This document shows positions 50,401 to 62,525 of a stretch of 64,000 bases of DNA, piece by piece. The notes beneath the pieces are model-generated. The model had not been told where the DNA came from. It saw only the letters and a list, made by a program, of their open reading frames with translations, and searched no databases. The stretch is taken from assembly GCA_006386115.1 (NCBI GenBank), contig VFIW01000015.1:427001-491000 (forward strand), in the 5' to 3' direction. How positions within the stretch are numbered: position 1 is the stretch's first letter; the number at the start of each line of letters is the position of its first letter. This DNA comes from Globisporangium splendens (lineage: Eukaryota; Oomycota; Peronosporomycetes; Pythiales; Pythiaceae). The translations under genes were made by a program, and so were the position numbers.

Positions 50401-53051
50401 TCAACGCTGGTGATACGATCGGCGTGAAACTGGATATGAATCAAGGCAAGCTGTCGTTTTTCATGGATGGAATCAAGTTCGGGGAGCACATCGTTGCAGA
50501 TTTGGGCGTCGCGTTTGAAAGTATCAAGGGCGAGCGAAACTCGAAGACTCTGTACCCGTGCATTGGTATGCGCAAGGGTGGTGACCGTGTTACCTTGAAC
50601 GAGAAATGGATTTCAGTTCCTGGGGTGTCGCCTCGTCAGACCTTGGTCGACGCAATGGATGTCAGCAGATCACTTCATGCTTGGTACATGTCGATTCATC
50701 GCGAAAAGTCAAGTGCAGAAGCTCCATCCAATGACCAGATTGCTGCTGCACCGAGAAGAAATCATGTTGAGCTACCAGTAAGCCTGCTGCACGAAAGCTG
50801 GGAAGACTGGAAACGATGGAGAGAAAACCGTTGGCAACGGTACCTAGTCCGTCCTCGAGGTGTGCTTGTTGACTTTGATACGTCACCGGCTTCTTGCATC
50901 CGAGTGAGTAAGGCTGCTGGACTTGAAGCTCCATTCCTTGCTGGAGATCGTGTGCGAATGGTCTCAAAATGTGGTCGTGAATTGAACCAGCCTGAAGAAG
51001 CAATGATCCTTGGTGTGTATCGTGGGTTCCTCTGGTACCGGACAGAAACCCAAGGCAATGAAGGTGCAGATGAAGGGCGCTCGTGGGGTTGGTACTGGTC
51101 GTCTGCCGAATTGGTGGAGCTCATTCTGATCAAACGCAATGGCAAAGACATGACACTCATCGAAAATAGCGCAATGGATGTGTCGGAATCAGAAAGCTCT
51201 CCCGAGGCTACTCCGTTTATCTCGCGATCTGAGCTCGAAGAGAAGGCATTGAGTGACTTCAATGCTTACGTTGAGCTTGCGACTTCGTCTCACTCGACCA
51301 ACTCGGATATGCAGCTCGTGGAGAGATTGAATACTTACTGCGCAGCTATCGGGTCTGATGTCACGAATTTGAAAATCACGGATGTGGTGACTCCAGATGA
51401 GGTTGGAACTACTCGAGGCAAATCGTTTATTGTGGATGATTACTTTTCTAGTCCTGCGCTGAAGACGATCTCGGGACCTGAATTACGAACTCGATGCAGC
51501 ATTTTGCGGGTGCTGAACAGTAAGATTCTTCGTGTTTTACCGATCATCAGCATCGAGTCTGCACAGAGCAATGCAACGTCCAATGTGATTGAGGTCGCCG
51601 AGGACGTTTCTGCTGCTTCATCGTCAAGTCCATCAAAGTATCTTTCCACGAGCCACAAGCTTCGTTCGCTGCGACGCCTTGTGTTTACGAGTACAAAGCG
51701 AGCGTTCTGGGATGACGTGTTGCGTGCAACAACGACGAGCACTCCGTTGCCATCCGACGAATACGAAGACCCGCGAGAGATTCGTGTCATTCGCATTAAT
51801 CGCATCCAGGCTCAAGCCTCGAAGCTAAGCCTACTTGCGCAACCTGGCGATCGCCTTCGTCGCTCCGTTTTTGGACAGCTTTATCGTGAGATGCGAACAT
51901 GGAACGACAGCTTTTTCCGCCGTGCATACTGTGGTAAGGGCCATGGTGGGCAACGTCGGGCGTTCAAAGTGAAGTTCTTGGGAGAAGGTGTGAACGATTA
52001 CGGAGGACCATACCGCGCGGTCTTCGAGCAAATTGTCGATGAACTGCAGATGGACAATGTCGAGTTGTCGAAGGGCGAACAGGGACTTTTGCCATTACTA
52101 ATTCCGTGCCCAAATCGACGAAGTGGTACTGGAAGCAATCAAGATAAGTTCTTACTGAACCCATCGTGCGGAACCTCAGTGACGTCGAATGGTCCGATGG
52201 CGCTGGATCTGCACCGCTTTTTGGGTAAAATAATCGGTACAGCTGTTCGTCATGGGCTCCAGATGGGTCTGGATTTACCATCGCTTGTGTGGCGTCCACT
52301 GTCTGGCCTCGATGTGAGTCGTCCGCACCTTGAGGGTGTCGACATTGTTACGACGAACAATTTGGGTCTTGTCGAAGAGTGCGACGAAAGTACCAGTGAA
52401 GATGTTCTGGAGCATCTCTCTTTCTCGACGCCACTGAGTGACGGAACCGAAGTATCATTGTGTCCGAATGGCGAAAACATCCCGGTGACGTTGGAGAGCC
52501 GCGACTTGTATGTGAAACTCGTGGAGAAAACGCGCCTGACGGAGAGTAACCAGCAGCTTGCGGCTTTGCGAGAGGGACTTGCCTCCGTTCTGCCGATGGA
52601 GCTCGCACCGTTGTTCACACCCCGAGAGCTTGAAGTTCTGATTTGTGGACGCCGTGAAGTCGATGTGGATCTGTTACGACAGTGCACTGAATACAGCGAA
52701 GGTTGCGAGGAATCGATGCCTCATGTCGAGTACTTCTGGGACGTGTTGAAGGAGATGACAAGTGAAGATCGCACCTCGTTCTTACGATTTGTGTGGGCAC
52801 GCAGCCGGATGCCAAACTCGGCGAAGGACTTCCCAATGAATTTCAAGATCCAGTCGGCTCACGATCCAGGCGCACGAGTGGACCCAGACACATACTTGCC
52901 GCATGCTCAGACGTGCTTCTTTGCGCTTCGCCTGCCGACGTACACGACGAAGGAGATCTTGCGCTCCAAGTTATTGTATGCGATCCAGAACTCGCCCAAC
53001 ATGGACGCAGACGTGCGTCTGCACAACGCTGAGGGCTGGGCCGATGCGTAA
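38474..53051 (+). CDS. Giant HECT E3 ubiquitin ligase (UBA, SPRY, MIB/HERC2 domains)
   Basis: Three exons (38474-38590, 38771-45625, 45708-53051) encode about 4,771 residues with no frame break over 14 kb. Order: acidic low-complexity N-terminus with a UIM-like segment (EDALMARAIALSLSPE) near 425; SPRY at about 968-1117; two UBA domains at about 2576-2620 (MMEMGFPKEWCEVALARC) and 2652-2692 (SEMGFPINWCKKALAAN); second SPRY at 2728-2889; MIB/HERC2 domain at 3552-3622 (VGCKVIRGPHWKWRDQDGG); third SPRY at 3784-3957; HECT at 4372-4771. The catalytic Cys is 4727 in LPHAQTCFFALRLP, 44 residues from the end. It accepts ubiquitin from E2 as a thioester and transfers it to substrates. It is closest in layout to the HERC1/HECTD4 class but has no clear RCC1 repeats. 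The UBA pair should bind ubiquitin and the SPRY domains substrates; targets are unknown. Confidence 0.9.
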
Positions 53052-55307
53052 GAGTGAGGACGAGAAGGAGAAAGCGACGTATACTTCCGAAGTCTCCCGC
53101 GTGCAATCACTACGTCAGGTTGTGCCAATGCATGCTATCCACTTTGCATATTCATTAAATCCAATACCCTCTTTTTTGTGTGTGTGTTTCGAAAACCAGC
53201 ACTTGCTTGCCCAAAAAGACTGGTACCTTCTCAAACATATCAGATCAAAGGCTTTGCTTGCACTTTCTCTAAGAAGAAAGGCAACGAAGCGCTTCGGGCG
53301 TGTTGAGATCCAGGAGCGCAAGCAATGTGCCCAATCTATGACTTGACGAGTGCATGTGAGGTTATTTTGATGGCATAGGCAACGGTCGTATGATGGCAAT
53401 GGAGTAGGAGGAATGCATCGCATGTGGGTGTCATAAACCACCACGTGTTTGCTTCATGTGGGGTTCTGTATCTGATCCCTCCTCCTCTGTCGTTCCATGC
53501 CGATCTTAGCAAGTGTCCAGAAGGAACGTGGGGTGTGGGAAGGTAATGTGTCAGTCACTGCAGTTGCTGACCACTAAAGCCTGCACATCCCGCCCATGCA
53601 TGAGTAACACTGAACTCAAGCCCAGTCAAACTGACTGATGGACACCTCTCGTTCTGTTGTCCAATTGTAGGCAGCCTGCCGATGATGGAAGAAGACCGAC
53701 AGAAACTGTCCTCCTGTCTCCTCGATCTCCAAGCCGAGTTCGCCTCGTCACCTCCCCACGTTGCAGTTCACGAGCAAGTGAGTGTGACGAGAAAAAAGCA
53801 TCCACCATCACCGGGCTCCCAGGCAGAATTCGCGTCCGACGCAATGATGATAAACTACAAAACTCAGAGCCGAAATGCGTGGTGCAACTGCGCCAAATTG
53901 GCGATGAGGCGAGTCAGAGACCCGAAAGTCTTCAGGATCCACTTGAAGTTGGGCAAACCGGCTGGCGTTCAGCGACAAGCCATTTGACTCGACGAGTCCC
54001 ACTGATCCATTCAACTGTCGAGAGTCACATTATTTATAGTACATGTGTTGTATAAATAGTTTAATGCAGTATGCATAACCTAGTGCAGTGGGAATATGCA
54101 TGGAATGAAGTTATTATGGTCGTCAGGGAGCTGTTGCAAGAAACAGGCTGACGTCGTCGATCGTTGGCGTGCATGACACCGTCTTGTCAAGCAAACACAT
54201 GGAGACGCAAACGGATCAGCTCTCGCAATCCTGATGGTTGCTTGGCGCTGCTGTTTGTGGTGTTTGCCACGTGCACGCTCCAGAAAAGAGGACACACTCG
54301 GCAGCAGAGCGTGCATTGCCAGCTCATCAAGCACCAGACAAACTTGCCATGCAAAAGCAAAGCAAAGCGTGGCATCATCCCCATCATCACAAATTCATTG
54401 GCGTATACATGCGCTTACAATTACGCTAAGCACCCAGTTTATCTGTGACTGCGTCGTTCTTCAAGTTGCGTTCCGTGGAAAATGATACAGTGCGACAGTA
54501 GTACAGCATTCCGCGACTACCGTATTGCGAGCCTAGACAGCCGTGCCTCGAAGTCTCCCACAAAAGACAAAGAGAGCGAAAGCAAAACTTACCCAAAGAG
54601 AACTCTTTTGTTTGGGTTCAGCTTATACTTTGAAGCTGCAATCCCACTTCTAGCACGTGCGCGTTAACTAAAAACTCATAAACAACAGATCAGATGACAA
54701 TGAAAAACAACATGCTTCACTTGATCTGTTTCTGCGGCAACCAGATGACGGAGGAAACCGCAGGCAAGGCGTCAACGATCATCATCACCTTGACTATTGA
54801 CCCAAGAGCTCAACGGCACGCTTTCAGTTTCTCTGCCAACTGGTGCTCCGATCCACGAGCCAACGACCAGCCGCTGCCATAACCTCGGAGAAAATAAGAG
54901 TCCGCTGTTCTTCCAGCACTGTTCTTTTCCGTGCTAGAGCGGAGCCATCACCAGAACCCAGCAAACTGAAGAGGCTACTATTCGGATGGGTTACCAAGTC
55001 ACACAGTTTCTAAAAAGCCCTTTGTACATCTCAAAAGCCTTCGTATGGTTCTCTTACATTGTTTGAGCGTGTATTATTCAATGTGCTGCACCCTTTTAAG
55101 TCTACAAGGCGTTATGAAAGGCAATGAAGCCATAAATAGTCCGCCGTGATGATCCGTAAACGAGTATCAGTCCGTCCCTCTCGCTCTCAAGAATAAAAGA
55201 ACCACTTCAACCTCAGCACATGACGCGCCGACGTCATTTGTGCAGTGACAGAGTCTGTATTTGTAATGAATCAATCTGTTCTGTCTGTTTCCTGTAATTT
55301 ATTGTTT

Positions 55308-55342
<35 letters not shown>

Positions 55343-55388
55343 AAAGCAACACCAGCGTCAAACAGCGAAGAGCTCCATTGGACTGGTG
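53052..55388. other. Gene-poor interval of 2.3 kb
   Basis: No convincing gene. Short plus-strand frames at 53682-53987 and 53657-54055 contain a good donor (GTGAGT) but cannot be joined into a clear protein. Frames at 54164-54485 are low in information. The interval separates the HECT gene from the NTF2-like gene and contains the CT tract near its right end. Confidence 0.4.
55312..55340 (+). repeat. (TC)n microsatellite
   Basis: About 14 TC units lie some 50 bp upstream of the initiator at 55389. With the GA tract at 38181 it is one of several purine/pyrimidine dinucleotide tracts near gene starts in this window. Confidence 0.9.
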
Positions 55389-55404
55389 GCTCATTTCTGA
55401 ACTT
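55389..55404 (+). promoter_or_regulatory. Oomycete Inr-FPR core promoter
   Basis: GCTCATTTCTGAACTT matches the consensus GCTCATTYYNCAWTTT at all but two positions. It lies 80-95 bp before the ATG at 55484 and shows that an upstream in-frame TTG at 55403 is leader, not coding. Confidence 0.75.
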
Positions 55405-55483
55405 GCCGCCCAAAGCAGAACGCGCACGCGCTTGTCCCGCGATCCCACAGAAGCCCATTGACACACACACACACGACAGCGGA

Positions 55484-56593
55484 ATGGAAGTGGAGTTGAG
55501 CAGCAGCAGCAGCATGAACCCGACAGAGTGGCGCGACTGGGAAGACTCGCTCGACAGTATCGACAGCATCGGGCCGCTCGAGATGGACCTCGGGCTGGAC
55601 AACTTTCTGACGGGCGCCGACGACTTTGCTGAACCGTTTGGGATCGTGGCTAGCAGTGCCGCGGCGCAGCCGAACCTTCTCGCGTCGCCTCCAGATTCAC
55701 CGAGTTACGACGATGCGCCTATGCACCATTTCAGTGAGGAAGAGGAAGACGAGCTGCTCGCGTTTGCGAGTTCTGCTGAAGTGTTCATGTACGAGCACGA
55801 GCAGGGCGGTGTGCTGTCGGAGCACATGTTCAAGTGCGAGAGCATGGATCAGAATGTGGCGGCGATGGCGGTGAATGGCAAGCCACAGCGTCAGCAGCGC
55901 AAGCGCAAGAGCACCGACATGCAACACATTAAGGAAGAACCAATGCAAAGCAGCGTTGTCGCGCCGCAAGTGCATCCGCAGTACAACCACAATATGCCTT
56001 CCTCGCCCGAGAAAAAGTTCAAGTCCAATGGCAACAGCAAAGAGCAACACGCGAAACTGGACGAACACGCCGAGCGACTGTTCCGACGACGACACGATAT
56101 TTTGCACGAGATCCTGGAGGCGTGGAACACGGGCGGCATTGAGGACATGGAAGAAATCGCCGACAGCGTATACGACGATGACGTCACGTTTATCAGTCCT
56201 GACTACACGGACGGTCTGCGCGGCGTGCAAGCGCTCATGGCGCACTGGAATGCGCTCTTGGACGCGTTTCCCGATGGCATCATGGAGGAGTACGAGATCC
56301 ACCGCGAGGACCCGCTCGGCGAAAAGATCAAGGCCACGTGGGTGTTCAGCGGCACGCAGATTTACCCGATCTTCGGCGTCGAACCACGGCACGAGAAAGT
56401 GTGCATCAGCGGCACGTCGTTTTTCTCGTTCAAGGGCGAGAAGATCCGCCAGTGCGTGCTCACGTGGAACTACCGCGAGGCGCTCATGAAGCTCATGGGC
56501 GTACAGCCGTCGAAATCGGTCGTGCTCAGCGCGCACGTGCCAGCAACGAATGCGGCGGTGTCGGTAGCACAACTCACGGCTGCCCAGCGATGA
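55484..56593 (+). CDS. Acidic nuclear-type protein with C-terminal SnoaL/NTF2-like domain
   Basis: Single exon, 369 residues. Residues 1-105 are acidic and rich in Ser, Asp and hydrophobics (WRDWEDSLDSIDSIG; EEEEDELLAFASSAEVF), like a transcription activation domain. A basic NLS-like run (RQQRKRKS) lies near 140 and a second (EKKFKS) near 180. From about 195 to 345 is an NTF2-like/SnoaL fold: helix RRRHDILHEILEAWNTGG, then DDDVTFISPDY, RGVQALMAHWNALLDAFPDG, ATWVFSGTQIYPIFG and CISGTSFFSFKGEKI. This fold serves as ligand-binding or dimerisation module. Together they suggest a transcription regulator with a SnoaL-like sensor domain, an oomycete-type combination; no DNA-binding domain is visible. 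The function is inferred. A strong initiator lies upstream. Confidence 0.72.
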   Translation: MEVELSSSSSMNPTEWRDWEDSLDSIDSIGPLEMDLGLDNFLTGADDFAEPFGIVASSAAAQPNLLASPPDSPSYDDAPMHHFSEEEEDELLAFASSAEVFMYEHEQGGVLSEHMFKCESMDQNVAAMAVNGKPQRQQRKRKSTDMQHIKEEPMQSSVVAPQVHPQYNHNMPSSPEKKFKSNGNSKEQHAKLDEHAERLFRRRHDILHEILEAWNTGGIEDMEEIADSVYDDDVTFISPDYTDGLRGVQALMAHWNALLDAFPDGIMEEYEIHREDPLGEKIKATWVFSGTQIYPIFGVEPRHEKVCISGTSFFSFKGEKIRQCVLTWNYREALMKLMGVQPSKSVVLSAHVPATNAAVSVAQLTAAQR

Positions 56594-56731
56594 AACAAAC
56601 ATGTGATTAAATAGTACAAATAGGTAGTGTTTCCCAAGCGTGTACCCAAGTAGAGACAAATAAGTATCTAACGTTATTATTAAGCGAAGTTGACCTTAAA
56701 GACCTCATGTTATATGAATTGTTCGCCGTCC

Positions 56732-58786
56732 CTAATTGCCGTTTTGCAGCAGATACACGCAGCCACGGATCGCTTCGCCGCTCTCCTTGCGTACGTCGAT
56801 GGCGTCCTGGTGCACGATGCGGAAGCCATGCGCTCTCGTGAGCGTCGCGATGTACGCCTCTGAGTGCTGAAAGCGTCCCGAAGCGGCCAATTTGAAGCCA
56901 GCAACATCGCCATTCGCAGCTTCGGAGGCAAGCAACTCGGTGGAAAACACGAGCCAGCCCTGGGTTTTCAGCTTTTGTGCGCACAATGCGAAGATCGTCT
57001 CTAAGGCGCCGACGTAGATCCAGACGTCGGCCGAGATGACGAGATCCAGAGACGCATCTTCGCGTTTGCTCAGGAATGGACCAATATCGTCGGCTGTAAT
57101 ACACAAAAGAGCACCAAATGATCGTAAATATTCAGCTTAAAAATGTCGTAGAAGCAGAAACAAGGCACGTACTCTGGAGTTCATCGTAGGACCCAGCTTC
57201 ACGGGTTTTCTCGATCATCAGCGGCGAAATGTCGACCTAAAGTTGACAAAATGTATCCGAGACAGTGAGTGAGTGAAACTTTGACTCTGATGCCAGCCAC
57301 AAGATACTTTATGCTAATGGTTGACGTACCCCGGCAATATGCGCGACGTATGGACGCAACAAGCGACCACAAAGACCCGTTCCACACCCCACATCGGCCA
57401 CTCTCCACGATGTAGGTGATGTGGTCTCAACTTCGCTAAACACTGTAGGCTCGTGCTTTTTCAGCGCGTCGATGAGCAGCCACGGCACGCGGTACTCCAG
57501 ATGGGTCACGAGTTTCTCTTCGAACGTCTCAGCGAGCTCATCGAACACTTCCCGCACGTACGCAGGCGCCGCGGTCTCTGCCTCGCCCTGCAGCGTCGCC
57601 AGTGAGTGCACCGCGCGCACGTGGTGCGGGAACCTGGCAATGATGGAGCGGTACCCGGCGAGTACGGCGTCGGGTTCTTGCTGAAAGTACACTGTTCTGT
57701 TTGAAACAACGTAGCAACGGCGCAAAGACGCTTAGAACACGAATACGACACTCGTCGGGTTGAGCGTTTGCTTCACAAAGCGCACCTGAGGACAGTGTGC
57801 GCCACGGAATCGGTGTCGTCGAGAGTGATCACATGCAGCATAAAGTGCACAGCAAAGCATGTCTCTCCTACAAAGCATCATGGATCCTGTCGAATTAGCA
57901 CCATTGTGTGCCTCAAGTATGAGTATTGGAATAATGTCATGCACGTACCCAGCATGTCTAAGATCACGGCCAGGTTGAAATTGGACTTGACACAGTCGGG
58001 ATCGCGCAACAACACCTCGACAAACTGCTTTGCGGCGGCCACGAACTCGCCCTGCTCGAAAGAAGACGTCGCACGGTTGCGCATTGCCACGAGCTCTGCC
58101 TCGAATACTTGCTGTTGATCACCAGTGGTTGTTTGAAATTGCGGCAGTGCACGCAGCGTATGGAAAATCGAGGTGCCGTTGTTGAACAGTTGCTGCACAC
58201 CTGGGGATATGGATGGAAACAGCGATAAACAACTACAACCATGCTTATCGGCAGCACATATATGTAGATCTATACTAAGGCAGCTATTGATTCGTACCAT
58301 CACTGAGACCGCCGAAAGGTAGTGAGGCTACTTCAATGACATCTTTCGAAGTGTCCACGGCAACACACGCAGGGAGACACCCCACACGAAGCTGCTTGCA
58401 GCACGCGCGAAACTCGCTGCAATTTCCATCCACAACCACGAAAAGACACTTTGTCATCACTGCTGCCATCACAAACAACAAAACACCCACACGCACCTCG
58501 ATGCAATCGCTTTCACTCGCGCGCTCTTGTTCAGCGGCTGGAAAGATGCCTCCAATGCATCGGAGCTGCTCGTTTCGAGCACCACGACCACCAATTGCGC
58601 GTTCTCCACGCGCAGCTGCGGCAGCACGAGCGCGTCTACCGGCGTGGCCCACTCGCTCGTCAAGTATACGGCCGTCAATGGCGGAGTGGACTGAGCGCCT
58701 GCGTCGCCATCCACCAGCAGCAGCAGCTCACGGAGCAGGCGCCGCGAGTCGTTGGCGTCATCGTCCATTTTCGCTAACAGTGACAT
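56732..58786 (-). CDS. TPR-containing SAM-dependent methyltransferase (COG4976-like)
   Basis: Seven exons (58497-58786, 58298-58416, 57949-58200, 57747-57785, 57330-57691, 57173-57236, 56732-57093) join in frame to 495 residues. The 39-bp fourth exon and its donor (GTATTC) are least certain. The N-terminal 130 residues are unassigned. Residues about 140-260 carry TPR-like helices (SFEQGEFVAAAKQFVEVLLR; DAVLAGYRSIIARFP). The methyltransferase follows: FDELAETFEEKLVTHLEYRV, then the SAM motif I VADVGCGTGLCGRLL, VDISPLMIEKTRE, and LDLVISADVWIYVGAL. The TPR-then-MTase order matches COG4976 predicted methyltransferases. The substrate is unknown. A start at ATG 58768 would remove six residues. Confidence 0.75.
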
Positions 58787-59129
58787 AACACTTCCAACAG
58801 CCAAAAAGTCAGCCACATACTTCAATATCCTTCATAAAACACATACTTCCTCTATATAATAACAAATCAACAATCGAAGAGTAAGTGTCAATAGAGTCAG
58901 ATCCATGTATTCTACGAGTAACACAGGTCTTTCATCTCAGATACTCATGACATAAGGTTGCACTTTGCGTTAAGTTCGCATGCGGACCACCACACAGCAG
59001 CTGTTGACTGGGACATGATTGCGCACTTTGTTTTTGACGTTAAGTGCGCACTCTACTAAGTGCGCCCGTCGCTTCCTATTTCCACGGTCGGTGGCTCACA
59101 GCCGCGCAGACCGAAAAGAGACGACGATC
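58787..59129. other. Divergent promoter region with repeated GTTAAGTKCGCA elements
   Basis: Between the TPR-methyltransferase and TOM40. It contains GCACTTTGCGTTAAGTTCGC at about 58963 and GACGTTAAGTGCGCACT at about 59037, plus ACTAAGTGCGC at about 59055; AGTGCGCACT is a perfect palindrome. These are candidate regulatory elements for TOM40. Confidence 0.4.
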
Positions 59130-60204
59130 ATGGGCGCTGCTCCAAGCAAATCCGAGTGCCGCGCGCGCTTCCCCGTTCTCGCCACAAGCGCCGCCGTGCC
59201 TGTGCGTGCCGCCTGCCGCATCCCCCTCTCTCTCTCTGCTCCCCGCTCATACTCACACACCTGCGCCTCTCTCTCTATGTGCTGCGAACGAACAGGATGA
59301 GTTCGAGCTGTCGAGCGACACGCTATCGTACATGGACCAGGTAGCCGAGATCGAGCGCGAGCGCCGCCGCTTGCCGAACCCGGGCCTCTACGAGAATGCG
59401 ACGAACGAGCTGAAGGGCCCGGTGTCCCCCGACGCGTTCGACGGCTTCCGCTTCGACTTCACGCGCATTCTTGGCCAAAAGTTCTCGACGTCGCACACGT
59501 TCTTGCTCGGCACGCCGATGATCCCCGGCGGGCTGTACCAGTTCGGCGCGAACGTCGTGGCCGGCGACGCCATGGACCCGTCGACGTTCCTCATGAGCAA
59601 GCTCTCGCCGGACGGGTACCTGGACGCGCGATGGAACCAGCGCCTCTCGAGCAACTGGAAGATGCGCGTCAAGTCGCAGCTCAAGGCCGAGGAGCACGCG
59701 AGCCAGGTGCTCGCCGACTTTGACTACATGGGCGAGGACTTTTCGTGGAACATGAAGATCTCGAACGGTCCGCTGCTCGGCATCTCGTATTTCCAGAGCA
59801 TCACGCAGCATATCGCTTTGGGTGGCGAAGGGTACTACCACGGCAAGCACCGCAAGGTGATCGCGGCGTACTGCGCCAAGTACTCGTCGCCTATGTGGGC
59901 TGGCACCGCGACGCTCGGCGCCATGGGCACGCTGCAGCTGCAGTACCTGCGCAAAGTGGGCAACCGCATGCGGTACGGCACGGAGATGGTGTACAACCAC
60001 GCGTCTGGCGAGTCGCAGACCACGATCGGCGTCGAAGTGGACCTGAACCAGACCCACGTCGTGTCGAGCATCGACCAGACGGGCCGCGTCGCGACGAGCG
60101 TCGAGACCCGCGTGCTGCCCAACTTCATGCTGACGCTGTCCGCAGAGGCGTTCCCGGCCAAGGACGATTTCAAGTTTGGGTACGGCGCGCAGATCACATT
60201 TTAG
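59130..60204 (+). CDS. TOM40: TOM40, mitochondrial outer-membrane protein import channel
   Basis: Exons 59130-59201 and 59296-60204 (94-bp intron) give 326 residues. The 19-strand beta-barrel of the Porin3 family is evident from alternating strands. The TOM40-specific features are PGGLYQFGANVV, SYFQSITQHIALGGE (human: YLQSITPCLALGGE, from memory) and repeated strand-turn units through the C-terminus. The protein ends in a beta-signal for SAM-complex insertion, KFGYGAQI then TF. VDAC was considered, but the QFGAN and QSIT..ALGGE blocks favour TOM40. The N-terminal 45 residues are charged and probably lie in the intermembrane space or pore. The exon-1 donor could also be six bases earlier. Codon use is strongly GC3-rich. 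Confidence 0.85.
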
Positions 60205-60471
60205 ATACAAAGACGACACGATCAACAAAGAGAGAGAGAGAGAGGATTCCTTTTGTGCTTTGGTTGGTAATCGCGGCAATGGGACGGTTTGGATTTTTTG
60301 TTTGTGGCAATGCTTTTGGCTTCTTTGAGTCTTTTGAGCCATTTACTGCAGGCCAGGACCATAGAAATGGACGGGGAGGCTTTGAAGTGTGCTTTATATT
60401 CTCATTGAGGTTAGCGAAACAAATAATCGCACCCGCGTCTCGTAAACGCACAAGATTCTGGATTCGGTTCC

Positions 60472-61542
60472 TTAGAATGGCCACTCTGCCGCAGGCTTTG
60501 CACCGCCGGCGCGGCTGCCAGGTCGGTTGCCATTGCTGTTGCTGGACGACGAGAATCCGCTTGGCGACACTCCTTCAATGTTTCTGGGAAGAAAAGAAAA
60601 GAAAAAACAATGATGCAAAAACGGTTTAGTTCAATGCAAAGCGCAGTACACAATAGCTGAAGGACATGGGGTTGGACGCACAAGGGGCCTTCGAGCACCG
60701 AGTGGAAGCCAAAGAGGCGTGGAAGCGAGTACACCAAGAGCTCCCGCAGCGTGCGCGCTTCGCCCGCGTTCAGTGCCGCAGCCGCCTGGATCTCGCCGGA
60801 GAACTTGAACACGACCGCAGGCATGCCATCGGCACCCGAGGTGCGCGAAATGTGCAGCACGCGCTTGGTCTTGTCGTCCTCGCCGGCGTTCATGTTGGGC
60901 GAGTGCGCCAGTGAGATCTCGGACGTGCGCGCGTCCAGCAGCTCCAGCAAGAGACCGATCTCCGACGGACTCAACGAGAAGAACGCTTTGTTCTGGTAGT
61001 TGTAGCCGCTGTTGTTCGCCTTTGCCCACGACAGCATCATGGAGCCCTACGCAAATAGATTCGCATCACAATGAGATTGTGCATATCTCTTATATGTGGG
61101 TACTGCAGAGAGGTTGTGATGTCAACATACCGCGCGCTTGGTCTTCAAGTAGGTCCCGTTCGGAGCCTGCGAGTACTGCGGCGGGTTGGGCGACACCTGC
61201 AGAGACACACATGAATATGCAGCAGCCATGGTTAAGACGAGATCACTGGGAACGAGGCCGCTCGCCTCTCGTTGATGGCTGTGAACCTACCTGGAACGCG
61301 GAATCACTGCCATACGTCGTGAAGCTCGGGAATACGCGCGCGCTTGCTGCAACCAATCACCACCAAATTGAAGACAAAGCAGAGCAGCACACACAGACCG
61401 AGAAGGCGCGTTAAGGCACTAAAGAGGGAGTGTATGGGAGCAGCAGGCAATGGACAGAGAGAGAGAGAGAGAGAGACGTACTGGAGAACGACGCCGAGCG
61501 CGCCGCCGTGCTGCGCAGGTGCTGGAGCGCTCGCAGTGCCAT
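60472..61542 (-). CDS. Whirly-domain ssDNA/RNA-binding protein, mitochondrial
   Basis: Five exons (61482-61542, 61291-61346, 61131-61196, 60682-61046, 60472-60583) give 219 residues with matching phases. The N-terminus is a mitochondrial presequence (MALRALQHLRSTAARSASFS). Residues about 62-185 match the Whirly fold: a strand (MMLSWAKANN), the signature helix block (NKAFFSLSPSEIGLLLELLD), beta strands (RVLHISRTSG; AVVFKFSGEI) and the closing helix (ARTLRELLVYSLPRLFGFHS), parallel to plant Whirly (FSLSVTEIGSLISL; FNFVMPYLLGWHTA, from memory). Whirly proteins are tetrameric ssDNA binders that maintain organelle genomes; the kinetoplastid MRP1/2 RNA-annealing proteins share the fold. The Ser/Asn/Gly-rich tail ends AAEWPF. 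The role here is likely mtDNA maintenance or RNA processing. It is convergent with TOM40. Confidence 0.75.
61456..61476 (+). repeat. (GA)n tract in the first intron of the Whirly gene
   Basis: About ten GA units just inside the donor of intron 1; on the coding strand it reads as a CT tract immediately after GTACGT. Confidence 0.85.
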
Positions 61543-62451
61543 GTCTTTTTTTGTGTTTGGGTTTGCGTGGTGTGGAAGAGCTATTTCGACTAGATTGGTA
61601 CTTTGGTATCAAGCAAGTCTGTACTTCGTGTTCCAAACGATAAGTTCGCTGTGACAGCAACAAAGAGTACGCAACTTGCAACTGTTAATCCGCTCAATAC
61701 AGTTGAGTTGCGTATCATTCTGTCTCTTCCGGTACGATGAGTGAATGAAGTCAAACCGGTATACTCCGGTATCTGATCAGCTGACCGGTAAAGTACTGAT
61801 GAGTCGGTTTCGCGCGTAGCCACTTTGTTGACCATTTAATCAGCACAGCAGCCTCAACTCCAGTTGAACTGTGTCAGTAACTTTTTGTGCGGGTGTCAAC
61901 GTCTATTGCCGAACCAGGTCGAGTCGCTGAAGATTGCCAGAAAAGTCTCTCGAAAAGCTGGTCTCCGTTCTGCCAGTGTGTAATAGGACTGAAACCGGAT
62001 ATTAGAGAGCTTTTGCAACCAAGTCACAGAGTTGTGTCATACACAGGTAGACTTTGTGAGCAAGAGACGGACCACATGGCTACACCTGGTCTTCGCGAGA
62101 GCATAAACACGTCATTGAAGAGGAGATTTGCCTTCTAGACCACAAAAAGCGGCACCATTAGTAGTGGATGAGCCACAAACGCTGCACCGTAAGCTCAGCA
62201 ACAGCAGCCACATGGGTGGATCTTCGAAATTGGCAAGAGCCGCGTCGTAAAGGAGACTCACTCAGGGTAGCAGATGCATCTTTTACAAGAGTCTCCGATG
62301 GACCACAAAGTCCACAGAGAGAGCTGTTCGCTCACCCACAAGCGGACCTTGAAACCTCTCGTCGTTGAAGAACGTGCACTGAGATCGTCTAGATAGTCGT
62401 CGACATCCAGCGCAGACCTTGTTCCTGCCCAAAGTTGGTTTCCATCTCTTA
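61543..62451. other. Divergent intergenic region
   Basis: Between the Whirly gene start and the secreted Asn-rich protein. Short open frames at 61590-61835 (minus) and 61887-62138 (plus) lack recognisable features. Nothing else seen. Confidence 0.35.
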
Positions 62452-62467
62452 ACTCATTCTTCAATTT
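62452..62467 (+). promoter_or_regulatory. Oomycete Inr-FPR core promoter, near-perfect
   Basis: ACTCATTCTTCAATTT matches GCTCATTYYNCAWTTT at 15 of 16 positions. It lies 59-74 bp upstream of the ATG at 62526. Confidence 0.8.
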
Positions 62468-62525
62468 CCCAGCTTCGATCAACTCTCCAAGACTTCTCGC
62501 CTCAAAGCACCAGCACTCACCAGTC